DNA of 64,000 nucleotides from contig JABWCN010000001.1 of the NCBI GenBank assembly GCA_013359135.1, forward strand, positions 62,001 through 126,000, read 5' to 3'. Origin of the DNA: Pseudobdellovibrionaceae bacterium (lineage in GTDB: Bacteria; Bdellovibrionota; Bdellovibrionia; Bdellovibrionales; Bdellovibrionaceae). Numbering within the stretch: position 1 is the stretch's first letter; each line of letters opens with the position of its first letter. A program made the position numbers and the translations under genes. Positions 9,278 through 17,293 of this stretch are shown one piece after another. The notes under the pieces were generated by a model. That model was given only the letters and a program-made list of their open reading frames with translations. It did no database searches and was not told the DNA's origin.

Positions 9278-9771
9278 TATTTCATTCCTCTTAAAATATT
9301 CATTGCTGATTCTGGAGTTAATTTTTCAATATACTTTTCATTAACTTGCATCATTGGAGCTGTCCCACAAGAACCAAGACACTCCACTCTGGAAACAGAA
9401 AACCGGCCGTCGCTGGTAACTTCATCATATTTTACACCTAATTCATGACAAATATGATCCGCAAGTTCTCGACCACCTTCAAGAGCACAAGAAATATTGG
9501 TGCAAACCTGAACATGATACTTGCCTACAGGCTTTTGATTAAACATCGTATAAAATTTAAAAACTTCATTAATACGACTTGCTGGAATATCCATAATTTT
9601 TGAAAGGTAATGAATAATATCCGTCGTAATAAAACCTTTATTTTCTCTCTGGGCCACGTATAAAGCCGGAATAATAGCTGACTCTTTGGTTTCATAACGT
9701 TTTAATTCTTTTTGAATCTCTGCTAATCCTTCAGGGGATAATGTAAAAGACTCTTTGTTAGTTTCTAACAT
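9277..9771 (-). CDS. nuoE: NADH-quinone oxidoreductase subunit E
   Basis: Thioredoxin-like [2Fe-2S] subunit of the NADH-dehydrogenase module (cluster N1a). Ligands C90, C95, C131 and C135 are in the standard C-x4-C...C-x3-C arrangement, with the family hallmark CLGSCGTAPMMQVN. 164 residues is the normal length. AGGAGC precedes the ATG. It partners with NuoF, which is encoded immediately after. Confidence 0.96.
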   Translation of the reverse strand: MLETNKESFTLSPEGLAEIQKELKRYETKESAIIPALYVAQRENKGFITTDIIHYLSKIMDIPASRINEVFKFYTMFNQKPVGKYHVQVCTNISCALEGGRELADHICHELGVKYDEVTSDGRFSVSRVECLGSCGTAPMMQVNEKYIEKLTPESAMNILRGMK

Positions 9772-9803
9772 TTTAGTAGCTCCTCAATATTTTGATATCA
9801 AAA

Positions 9804-11486
9804 TTATCTATCTAATTCACCAGCAATCACATTCATACTGGCAACAGTAGCAATAGCATCAGCAAGCATAGTACCCTTAACAACATGAGGGAAAGATTGA
9901 TAAATCGCAAAACAAGGTGGTCTGACTTTCAATCTGTATGGATTTGCGGACCCATCACTGATGAGGTAAAATCCCAACTCCCCATTAGCAGCTTCCGTGG
10001 CATCGTAAACTTCACCCACTGGTGGTCTTAAACCTTTTATCACCAACATAAAATGATTCATCAACCCTTCAATGTTTCCATAAACATCTTTTTTCTCTGG
10101 CAGGACAATACCTTTATCACGAATTGTATAATCTCCCCCAGGAACGTTTTTACATACCTGCTCAATGATTCGAAGGCTTTGCCTCATTTCTTCAATTCTA
10201 ACTAAATAACGATCATAAATATCACCGTTAGTTCCCACTGGAACATCAAAATTCAAACCATCATACCCGTAATAAGGTTTAGCTTTTCTTAAATCCAAGT
10301 TCACACCACTAGCTCTTAACAAAGGACCTGTGTAACCCCAATTAATTGCTTCCGTTGCAGATACAGGGCTAACACCTTGAGTTCTCTTGATAAAAATTTT
10401 GTTGTCTAACATCAAACGAGAAATCTCGTCCACACCCTCTCTCATTTCTTTGCAGAAGGCCATTACATCATCAAACCAACTCTCTGGAGCATCTTGAGCC
10501 ATTCCACCAACCCGAGTTAGAGAAACAGTAAGTCTGGCTCCACAAAGTTTTTCAAACAGAGTGTATACCTTTTCTCTATAAGTAAATAAGTGAAAGAAAG
10601 CTGTCAGGGCCCCTAAATCAACGCCACCGGTACCAACGGCAACAATATGGTCAATAACCCTTGAAAGCTCACAAAGAATTACTCTCATAGCTTGAGCTTT
10701 GGCCGGAATTTCAACCCCTAAAAGCCTTTCTACAGCTTTACAATAACCTACATTGTTCATAGGAGCAGAACAGTAATTCAACCGGTCAGTGTATGGAATT
10801 ACCTGATTGTAGGGATGAGTTTCTGCCATTTTTTCAAAACATCGGTGTAAGTATCCAATTTCACAATTAGCTCGCACTACGGTTTCGCCATCAAGCTCTG
10901 CCATCACTCTTAAAGTACCATGCATGGCTGGATGAGAAGGACCTATGTTAATAGGCACTAATTTTTCATTTAAAATATCACCACGAACATCACCTTCATT
11001 ATCAAAATGGACAGGCAAAGTTTCTGTACAGTGTTGCTGATGATCAGCCTCATAGTCTTTTCTCAATGGATGACCTTGAAATTGATGATGAGTCAGAATT
11101 TTTCTTAAGTTGGCGTGCCCCTCAAAATGAATTCCAAACATATCATAGGCTTCTCTTTCAAACCAATCAGCGCCTTTCCATATTTTAGTAGCGGTCTGCA
11201 CTGACTCACCCTCTGCCAATTGGACTTTAATACGTAAACGAGAAGCATCCTTTGAGGAAAACAAGTGATATACCACATCAAAACGCTTTTCCCTTGTAGG
11301 ATAATCCACTCCACAAACATCCATTAAAAAGTCAAATTTTTGCGAAGCCTTAAGATGTTTTAAAACCCCACTAACTTCTTCCTTTGGTATTTCTAAAACA
11401 TCATCACCGTTAACATTGGAAAATTTAAAATTCTGAGTTTTGAAATGCTTATCTAGCTCTTGTTTTAATTCATCAATCTTTGTCAT
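9804..11486 (-). CDS. nuoCD: NADH-quinone oxidoreductase subunit C/D fusion
   Basis: Fusion of the 30-kDa (NuoC, about residues 1-150) and 49-kDa (NuoD, about 175-560) quinone-module subunits. NuoC is recognised by the WKGADWFEREAYDMFGI signature and GHPLRKDY. NuoD is recognised by NIGPSHPAMHG, CEIGYLHRCFEK, DRLNY and the C-terminal DGSANPYRLKVR. The NuoD C-terminus ends in the conserved GELDR. Such fusions are known in E. coli and other lineages. It lies between nuoB and nuoE in the usual order. A weak ribosome binding site precedes the ATG at 11486. Confidence 0.96.
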   Translation of the reverse strand: MTKIDELKQELDKHFKTQNFKFSNVNGDDVLEIPKEEVSGVLKHLKASQKFDFLMDVCGVDYPTREKRFDVVYHLFSSKDASRLRIKVQLAEGESVQTATKIWKGADWFEREAYDMFGIHFEGHANLRKILTHHQFQGHPLRKDYEADHQQHCTETLPVHFDNEGDVRGDILNEKLVPINIGPSHPAMHGTLRVMAELDGETVVRANCEIGYLHRCFEKMAETHPYNQVIPYTDRLNYCSAPMNNVGYCKAVERLLGVEIPAKAQAMRVILCELSRVIDHIVAVGTGGVDLGALTAFFHLFTYREKVYTLFEKLCGARLTVSLTRVGGMAQDAPESWFDDVMAFCKEMREGVDEISRLMLDNKIFIKRTQGVSPVSATEAINWGYTGPLLRASGVNLDLRKAKPYYGYDGLNFDVPVGTNGDIYDRYLVRIEEMRQSLRIIEQVCKNVPGGDYTIRDKGIVLPEKKDVYGNIEGLMNHFMLVIKGLRPPVGEVYDATEAANGELGFYLISDGSANPYRLKVRPPCFAIYQSFPHVVKGTMLADAIATVASMNVIAGELDR

Positions 11487-11542
11487 TTGCTTTTTGTTTC
11501 CATTAATTAATTTACTTTTTACTTAATTTAAATACACCACGA

Positions 11543-12193
11543 CTACTTCAATTCGTTAGAATTAGAAGTATATGGGTTTTTCCAGTTGTCACGCCAAGGA
11601 CGAGGATGATTTTGAGAGATCATTCTTTGAAGCAATAAAATTCCATCCAAGACTGCTTCCGGAGTAGGAGGACATCCTGGCACATAAACATCGACTGGAA
11701 TCACTCTGTCGCAGCCTTGAAGTACATGATAAGCACGATAAAAACCTCCAGAGCTGGCACAAGCTCCCATAGAAAGAACATATTTAGGCTCTAACATTTG
11801 CTCATAAATCCTAACCAATACAGGCGCCATTTTTTCAGTGATTGTTCCTGCCACTAACAAAAGATCAGCTTGTCGGGGAGAAAATCTAACAACCTCCGCA
11901 CCAAATCGAGCCAGGTCATAACGAGGACCCATAACACTCATCATTTCAATCCCGCAACACGCCGTACCATAAGGCAATGGCCATAGAGAGTTTTTACGTC
12001 CCCAAGCCACAAGCGCATCCAACTTAGTTGTAAAAGCAAAAGAACGCGACATGTCCTCTAAACTTTTATCATTCCCATGGCTAACTGTTTTCATATCTTG
12101 AGCCGGCACAATAGCACTTGTTGGGTTGACTTGCTGATGGCCCATTATAGACGATTGAGATGTAGGGTGAGAACTCGAATTCTCATGACTCAT
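11543..12193 (-). CDS. nuoB: NADH-quinone oxidoreductase subunit B
   Basis: Carries cluster N2, the last electron carrier before quinone. Ligands: tandem Cys C79-C80 in the CCGIEMM motif, C145 (MGACASSGG) and C174 ([10 protein letters not shown]). There is an unusually long N-terminal extension of about 50 Ser/Gln/Pro-rich residues before the core; family members usually have 20-40. It is the first gene of this nuo cluster: no nuoA precedes it. TGAGG lies upstream of the ATG. The gap 12194-12377 is AT-rich and probably holds the operon promoter (TTGTCA can be seen at about 12265). Confidence 0.95.
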   Translation of the reverse strand: MSHENSSSHPTSQSSIMGHQQVNPTSAIVPAQDMKTVSHGNDKSLEDMSRSFAFTTKLDALVAWGRKNSLWPLPYGTACCGIEMMSVMGPRYDLARFGAEVVRFSPRQADLLLVAGTITEKMAPVLVRIYEQMLEPKYVLSMGACASSGGFYRAYHVLQGCDRVIPVDVYVPGCPPTPEAVLDGILLLQRMISQNHPRPWRDNWKNPYTSNSNELK

Positions 12194-12377
12194 GTTAAAA
12201 CCTCATTTTTTATTCAATTACTTTTCAATTACTTATGGTTACTTTAATTTTATAAAACTGACAACTTTTATATTAGAGACTAATGATTGCGCATTTTTTT
12301 AGCAAGCTGAAATCGCTAGCATGGGCATCTGCATTCTTTGCTGAAAACAAGTATCTTCCAAAAAAAGATTTGCAAAC

Positions 12378-13430
12378 CTAAGCCACGCCAGTAACAACTT
12401 TAGCAAAAAAACCAAACTCTGACTCTATGGACTTCAAACCAGCTTCTTTAAAAAGAGATTCTATAGAATTTTGAATATAGTCTTTATAAAATGGCTCATG
12501 GTAATCCATAGGAAATTGCTCTAAAGCCCAATTTAAACTCACATCATCGTCTTTCTGAATAGAATCTACAAGTCCGTAAAATCCACCAGGCCTAAGTAGC
12601 CTTTTGCCTTCGTGAATAACCTGTAGTCTGACGGCTTTAGGCAACTCATGAAATAGAAAACAAGAAAAGACAGCGTCAAAAGTCTCTGATTTTAAGGACA
12701 AACTCTCTGCTGCTCCCTGAAGATAGTTGATTCGATCAAACTTTTTCAACCTTTGACTGGCAACCTTTAAATAACTTGAACTTAAGTCTACACATGTAAT
12801 CTTAGCTTTGGGAAAAGCTAAAGCTATGAATCGAGTCAAACTCCCTGTCCCACAACCGATTTCTAAAAAATGTTTTCCTAATCCATCGTCGTTATTAAAA
12901 TGTTTTTTAAGCCTAGGGATAATTAATCGCCTCATGGCATCGGCAGTTCCAGAAAAAAGAACTTCAACTTGATGATCGTATATTTTCGCCGAATCTTCTC
13001 CAAAGTAACCATTAGTTTGAAAATGGAAATTTCTTTTGTAGTACTCAGGAGTTTCTTCAACTAAATCCATCAATCTTTCTTGAAACTCTTTCGTTTCTTT
13101 CTTTTCTCTTCTTTTAGCTGCAGCAAAAGCGTCAACAATAATAACTGGCAAACGTAAGACATGGGCCACTGGACTTTCTGGCAACAACACTTCGACAGGA
13201 TAAATGTTATTAGAAATATTCTCGCTATCCTTTAACAACAAACTTTGTAACTTTGGCAAAGTTTGTCTAAAATGTTCAGAAAAAGATTTAGGTAAATCTC
13301 TTTTTTTTCTGGTAGCTAACCATTGCACTAAAGGCAGAACGCTGGCCTGAAGTGTGAAGTTAGCACTGCGTATAGCTGAGTACCCAAACAAAAGGTTTTT
13401 TTTTATTTTTGGAGCTAATTTCACTTCCAT
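12378..13430 (-). CDS. class I SAM-dependent methyltransferase
   Basis: Putative methyltransferase with a Rossmann core: motif I LEIGCGTGSL near residues 190-198, an acidic post-I residue in ITCVDLSS, motif II DAVFSCFLFHELP, and motif III LLRPGGFYGLVDS. About 180 residues precede this core, more than in UbiE or small metabolite methyltransferases; I cannot assign that part. The substrate is unknown. I chose ATG at 13430 because AGGAGGA precedes it; a longer ATG at 13448 has no such site. It stands alone between nuoB and the regulator gene, all on the minus strand. Confidence 0.75.
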   Translation of the reverse strand: MEVKLAPKIKKNLLFGYSAIRSANFTLQASVLPLVQWLATRKKRDLPKSFSEHFRQTLPKLQSLLLKDSENISNNIYPVEVLLPESPVAHVLRLPVIIVDAFAAAKRREKKETKEFQERLMDLVEETPEYYKRNFHFQTNGYFGEDSAKIYDHQVEVLFSGTADAMRRLIIPRLKKHFNNDDGLGKHFLEIGCGTGSLTRFIALAFPKAKITCVDLSSSYLKVASQRLKKFDRINYLQGAAESLSLKSETFDAVFSCFLFHELPKAVRLQVIHEGKRLLRPGGFYGLVDSIQKDDDVSLNWALEQFPMDYHEPFYKDYIQNSIESLFKEAGLKSIESEFGFFAKVVTGVA

Positions 13431-13487
13431 AAATCCTCCTACTCGCATATTTCAAAATATTTATAATTTCCTATTATTATTTTACAT

Positions 13488-13988
13488 TCACTTTATGCTT
13501 AAATGACTTGGCAACTTCAGCAGATCCTCAGAACCAAGAAACAACTGCAACATAAACTGCGCTGCCAAGACCATATCCTCTAATTTAGCTAATCTTTGTG
13601 GATCAAAATGAATACTATTGGTATCTGTGTTTTTTAAAAAATTTAACTCTGAACTAACAGCTGCAATTATTTTTTGTTCTCGCATCCTAAGAACATGCTT
13701 TATCACATCATCTAAGTTTTCAACGGCCGTATATATCTTTTTTTTACCATCCTCGCTTGGAACCTCCACAACTAACCCCCAAGCAGATAATTCAGACAGA
13801 GCTGGACTTATTAGGGCTTTAGAGAGCTTTAGCCTCTGACTCAAATCAGTACCAGTCATAGGCTTGTGAGACAGATATAACTGAGTCCAAATAGCTCCGT
13901 GAATTCGCCTAAAACCCCAATATCTTATAAAGTTACCTATTGCCAAAGATAAACGTCTCGAACTTTTTAATGCTTCTTTACTTTCCAT
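13488..13988 (-). CDS. GbsR/MarR-family winged-helix transcriptional regulator
   Basis: 166-residue DNA-binding protein. The opening WGFRRIHGAIWTQLYLSHKPMTG resembles GbsR-type regulators, followed by a helix-turn-helix (about residues 44-75: LSQRLKLSKALISPALSELSAWG) and the wing VVEVPSEDGKKKIYTA. A longer open frame to 14156 exists, but it would run through the divergent neighbour, so I take the ATG at 13988. That ATG lies inside a perfect 25-base inverted repeat that also contains the start of the divergent gene. The repeat is the obvious candidate operator, implying autoregulation together with control of the neighbour (inference). Confidence 0.8.
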   Translation of the reverse strand: MESKEALKSSRRLSLAIGNFIRYWGFRRIHGAIWTQLYLSHKPMTGTDLSQRLKLSKALISPALSELSAWGLVVEVPSEDGKKKIYTAVENLDDVIKHVLRMREQKIIAAVSSELNFLKNTDTNSIHFDPQRLAKLEDMVLAAQFMLQLFLGSEDLLKLPSHLSIK

Positions 13989-14027
13989 ATTGTTAATAGT
14001 AGTATTAACAATATGGAAAGTAAAGAA
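13974..14027. promoter_or_regulatory. perfect 25-base inverted repeat over two divergent start codons, likely operator
   Basis: Arms 13974-13998 and 14003-14027 are exact reverse complements around the spacer GTAG. The repeat contains both ATGs (13988 minus, 14013 plus), so the two unrelated proteins both begin MESKE. The central part is TTGTTAATA-GTAG-TATTAACAA, a typical dimer-binding palindrome. No ribosome binding site fits between the two starts (24 bases). TATTAA at 14003-14008, and its mirror at 13993-13998, lie where a -10 box would put transcription start on the ATG. Both mRNAs may therefore be leaderless (inference). Confidence 0.85.
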
Positions 14028-14417
14028 AAGTCGCTTAAAGTGTATTATGATGGTCTTTGTCACCTTTGCTCCAGAGAAATAGATCATTACCGCCTTCTTA
14101 GGGGGGCCGGAGCTATAGAATTTATTGACATTACATCCAATACTTTTAACGCACAATCTGAAGGACTAGATCCTTTCAAAGTACATAAGATCATGCATGT
14201 TCGTCGTTGTAGTGATGGACAAATTTTAACGGCTGTTGATGCTTTTATTGAAATTTGGAGACAACTCCCGCAATATCAATGGGCCGCAAAAATTGCTGCC
14301 AGGAAATTTCCTAAAACCGTTCTAACTATTTTCTATCATCTTTTTGCCAAAAGTAGACCCTATCTACCCAAAAGAAAAAAAGATTGCACTGAAAGTCCTT
14401 ATTGCGATTTAAATTGA
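14013..14417 (+). CDS. DCC-family (DUF393) thiol-disulfide oxidoreductase-like protein
   Basis: 134 residues. The family signature VYYDGLCHLCSREI is at 10-23, giving the D-x-x-C-x-x-C core with C16 and C19. Further conserved parts are a basic HYRLLRGAGAIEFIDIT stretch, the middle IMHVRRCSDGQILTAVDAF, and a C-terminal arginine/lysine-rich tail with two Cys. DCC proteins are predicted redox proteins, but no substrate is established. It is divergent from the GbsR/MarR-type gene and probably its target. The start is set by the shared palindrome; there is no ribosome binding site. Confidence 0.85.
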   Translation: MESKEKSLKVYYDGLCHLCSREIDHYRLLRGAGAIEFIDITSNTFNAQSEGLDPFKVHKIMHVRRCSDGQILTAVDAFIEIWRQLPQYQWAAKIAARKFPKTVLTIFYHLFAKSRPYLPKRKKDCTESPYCDLN

Positions 14418-14462
14418 TACCAAAAAAAATGCAGAGGAAACTCTATACAAATGAATAACTTG

Positions 14463-15248
14463 TTATAAGCTTTGTCTTGAAAAAAATTTACCATTCTTGA
14501 AGTCAATATTTAGACTCCATTTACCAGCCTGGGAATTCCATTTAATTTGCCATTCTCTCTGCTCAAACTCTTGTTCTTTAGCAGCTATGCTGAGTTCGAA
14601 AGAATAGTTAGAATGATTTACCTTAGCAGCATTAAATAGTGCTAAGTTTTCTGTCAATAATGATAATTCAGCGTTGAAGTGATTGTCTGATGTTAAGCTT
14701 TTTTCTATAAAAACTTTGCTTTGCTGCAAATAACCCAGGTATAAATTAACCTGCTTATATTTTTTAAGCTTTAGATGTGCCTGAATTTTTTTTTCTCTAG
14801 AAAAAAATCTATCAAAAAAACCTATTTTAGGCTCTTCTAAAAGTAATAACTCATTTGAGTTTTTTACTTCTTGTATGCGATCATCAATTAACACTTTAAA
14901 ATACTCTACCAACTGCGGTATCAACAAAACCTCCTTAGCAGATAAAAAGTTCAATAAAACGATTGGATTTATAATACCACTGCCTTTATCGTAAATAGTT
15001 TTTTGAGCTTTTTTGTTAACATCCATCAAAAAGAAAAATATTTCTGGACTATTTTCACCAATTTCTCCAATGCTTCCCAAGTATATTAAACTAGAAATAT
15101 CTACTATATCCCTAGCACTAAAACCCTCAAAGCCTTCTTTTTTTGAGGAAATAATTTTTTGCAATCCATCCATGAAAGTACTCATTAGCTCATGAGATTG
15201 CTTTTTTTCTGAGCTTTTTAACAAACTGATAAGCTCAGTTAATGACAC
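14463..15248 (-). CDS. unrecognised cytoplasmic protein
   Basis: 261 residues, no signal peptide and no membrane segment; mainly helical, with a Leu/Glu/Lys-rich middle (residues 110-190). The C-terminus looks beta-rich and ends in alternating aromatic residues (WQIKWNSQAGKWSLNIDFKNGKFF). The apparent start is GTG at 15248, without a clear ribosome binding site; ATG codons further in (residue 22) are possible. It is divergent from the NlpC/P60-like gene. I do not recognise the family. Confidence 0.55.
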   Translation of the reverse strand: MSLTELISLLKSSEKKQSHELMSTFMDGLQKIISSKKEGFEGFSARDIVDISSLIYLGSIGEIGENSPEIFFFLMDVNKKAQKTIYDKGSGIINPIVLLNFLSAKEVLLIPQLVEYFKVLIDDRIQEVKNSNELLLLEEPKIGFFDRFFSREKKIQAHLKLKKYKQVNLYLGYLQQSKVFIEKSLTSDNHFNAELSLLTENLALFNAAKVNHSNYSFELSIAAKEQEFEQREWQIKWNSQAGKWSLNIDFKNGKFFSRQSL

Positions 15249-15318
15249 TTATTGGAAAACTGTCTAGTTTTCTACAGTTGAAATGATCCAGCTAACAAAT
15301 TAAATTACCCCCACACTG

Positions 15319-15345
15319 ATCCTATCCATTTTCATTTGATAGGAT
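15319..15345. promoter_or_regulatory. inverted repeat in a divergent intergenic region
   Basis: ATCCTATC at 15319-15326 and GATAGGAT at 15338-15345 form an 8-base perfect inverted repeat with an 11-base spacer. It lies between the divergent genes starting at 15248 and 15370. No transcript ends here, so an operator is more likely than a terminator. No bound factor can be named. Confidence 0.35.
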
Positions 15346-15369
15346 TCTCTTTGGCATATGTGAGGCGAC

Positions 15370-16749
15370 ATGACTGTAAAACTTAACCTCTTTTTTATTT
15401 TTATTTTGACAACTTGTTCTCTTAGAATTCAAGCTGAAGTCGAACACCCTACCTCTACAGAACCCTACTGCAGCGAACTTAAAAAAATTGAATCGAATTC
15501 GGAAAACATCAACTTCTTATTAAAAAAATTAAATACTAGCTACTCATTATCATGCAGTAAATGGATATATAACTCCTGCCATTCTCCCTTTCGTGTGGAC
15601 AATGCTTTTAGCAACTCACAAAAAAATCTAGGTATCATAAATAAGAAAATACTTGAGAAAGCTCAAAGTCTTTACGAAACCAATGAAAACAATCGCAAAG
15701 AAGATCTGCGATTAATACTCAGCACCTATCAATCTGAAAATTTTCCTTTTGAAATTTCTAATGAGCAACTATTATTAAGTCTTAAAACATTAAATGACCA
15801 CATTTTTCTATTGCCAAAAAGTAATCTAGGAATACAAGCTAACTTTCTTAAACAATATGTTGCGAATCAAATTATTGAAGCTTCCGAAGATATCAAAACA
15901 AAATGGAAGGATGAGTACGGGATTCTCCATGAAGATACAGAAGATGGATTTCTTTCTGTGCTTGCTAAACTTAAATCTAACTCTGAAAGAATGCAGCTGC
16001 TAATCAAAACCGCACAGCAAAACAGCGAGAGGGGGCGAAAAGATTTTATTGGTAATCTTACTCCCTATCACGCAAAAATGCTTTTAATTTTTCACTTAGA
16101 CAACCTTATACGACACAAGCATCGTTATGATGTTCTTGCCGTAAATACTCTGTTAAATGGCTTAGCTAAAAAACTTAATCTAAAAGCTCATTATGGAAAT
16201 AGTTCTATGTTATGGAGTGACATTGTCCCACATGATGGGTTTGTGATTGGAGCGTCCCTTAATCAAGTAAATAATTTCATAAAAAATGCGCCATCTTCAG
16301 CTCTTTATGGAAAAGGAATTGATTGCACTACTTTTGTTCAAAATATTCTTGTTAGTTCAGGTCTCAAATTTTTAGATGTAAATACAATTGGTAGATTAAC
16401 CTCTTATGGTGCTGTCAGTAAAAATCAACTTCAGAGTATCGCCAAAATTGTGCCGTTGAAAACTATAAATGATATCATAACATTAACTCCTGGAGATTTA
16501 ATTTTTCAGAGAGAAGATGGTGAAGACTCAGGACATGTAGAAATATTTGCAGGCTATGAGGGCGATCCTGTAAAATTAATTACTATCAATGCATCTGGAG
16601 GATTATATCGAAGTATTCTGAAAAGATATATTGATATAGTGGAAGATCTGACTACTTTTGACTGTGACAAAAGCAATCATTTTAATCATGATAAGAAAGT
16701 TCATTATTACAAAACTATTTTTAATAAAGATATTCAAGGATATTTATGA
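15370..16749 (+). CDS. secreted NlpC/P60-like cysteine hydrolase
   Basis: 459 residues with a signal peptide (about 1-22, ending IQAEVE). The N-terminal 280 residues are helical and Cys-containing with no known motif. The C-terminal domain (about 285-430) has an NlpC/P60-type arrangement: catalytic Cys C319 in GIDCTTFVQNIL, TPGDLIFQ at 373-380, and catalytic His H389 in SGHVEIFAGY. A role in cutting peptidoglycan stem peptides is likely by family, either its own or a target cell's. GTGAGG lies upstream of the ATG. The stop overlaps the next gene by 4 bases. Confidence 0.75.
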   Translation: MTVKLNLFFIFILTTCSLRIQAEVEHPTSTEPYCSELKKIESNSENINFLLKKLNTSYSLSCSKWIYNSCHSPFRVDNAFSNSQKNLGIINKKILEKAQSLYETNENNRKEDLRLILSTYQSENFPFEISNEQLLLSLKTLNDHIFLLPKSNLGIQANFLKQYVANQIIEASEDIKTKWKDEYGILHEDTEDGFLSVLAKLKSNSERMQLLIKTAQQNSERGRKDFIGNLTPYHAKMLLIFHLDNLIRHKHRYDVLAVNTLLNGLAKKLNLKAHYGNSSMLWSDIVPHDGFVIGASLNQVNNFIKNAPSSALYGKGIDCTTFVQNILVSSGLKFLDVNTIGRLTSYGAVSKNQLQSIAKIVPLKTINDIITLTPGDLIFQREDGEDSGHVEIFAGYEGDPVKLITINASGGLYRSILKRYIDIVEDLTTFDCDKSNHFNHDKKVHYYKTIFNKDIQGYL

Positions 16750-17198
16750 TAAGATTCTCATTTACTCTAGCTATTTTTCTATTATTTTCACTTTCGTCTT
16801 TATCAAAAGATTCAATGCCTATTTCTCCAGAAACTCGATTGAAATATCAACTTAATGGATATATTGAACAACTTTCTAATGGAAATAAATCACATCTTGT
16901 AGCCTCAAAAGAAACGTATAGTGTCATTTATATTATTTCCTCCTTTGACGTATCAAATATAGAAAAAATAAATAAGAAGTATAAAGCCCAAATAACGTTT
17001 AAAACTACCAAACGCCTTTTACAAAATGAAGGCTGCCCTATCTCTCAATACGAAAAGTCTGAAAATATACAGCTGACAGAGGAAGTTGTGTTTGAAAAGT
17101 TGAAAACGAACTTACACTTTATTAAACCTCTTAGGGCGCCTTTTGTTTTTCAAGGCAAAGAGAACAGATATCTGCTGAACCCATCTTTATGTAAATAA
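16746..17198 (+). CDS. small secreted protein coupled to the NlpC/P60-like hydrolase
   Basis: 150 residues with a hydrophobic signal segment (5-20). The mature part of about 128 residues has two Cys (in NEGCPIS and the C-terminal PSLCK) that may pair. No motif recognised. The ATGA overlap with the hydrolase gene suggests co-translation, so it may be a partner, inhibitor or cofactor of that enzyme (inference from coupling only). Confidence 0.65.
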   Translation: MIRFSFTLAIFLLFSLSSLSKDSMPISPETRLKYQLNGYIEQLSNGNKSHLVASKETYSVIYIISSFDVSNIEKINKKYKAQITFKTTKRLLQNEGCPISQYEKSENIQLTEEVVFEKLKTNLHFIKPLRAPFVFQGKENRYLLNPSLCK

Positions 17199-17235
17199 GG
17201 ACCTATTTACACCTTGCGCTTACATGAATTAATCC

Positions 17236-17265
17236 TTGTCTAAAGTCTAGAAATAGAAGTTTAAT
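17236..17265 (+). promoter_or_regulatory. candidate sigma-70-type promoter of the subtilase gene
   Basis: TTGTCT at 17236-17241 and TTTAAT at 17260-17265 are 18 bases apart. The AAGGAGGA ribosome binding site follows just before the ATG at 17294. The match is moderate and no other signal is visible in this 95-base gap. Confidence 0.35.
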
Positions 17266-17293
17266 ATTTCTATACATCATTCAAGGAGGATGC

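Noticed and set aside
13989-14156. N-terminal extension of the GbsR/MarR-type gene
   Set aside because: It would read antisense through the start of the DCC-family gene; the extra residues do not look like the family and the palindrome marks the shared start region.
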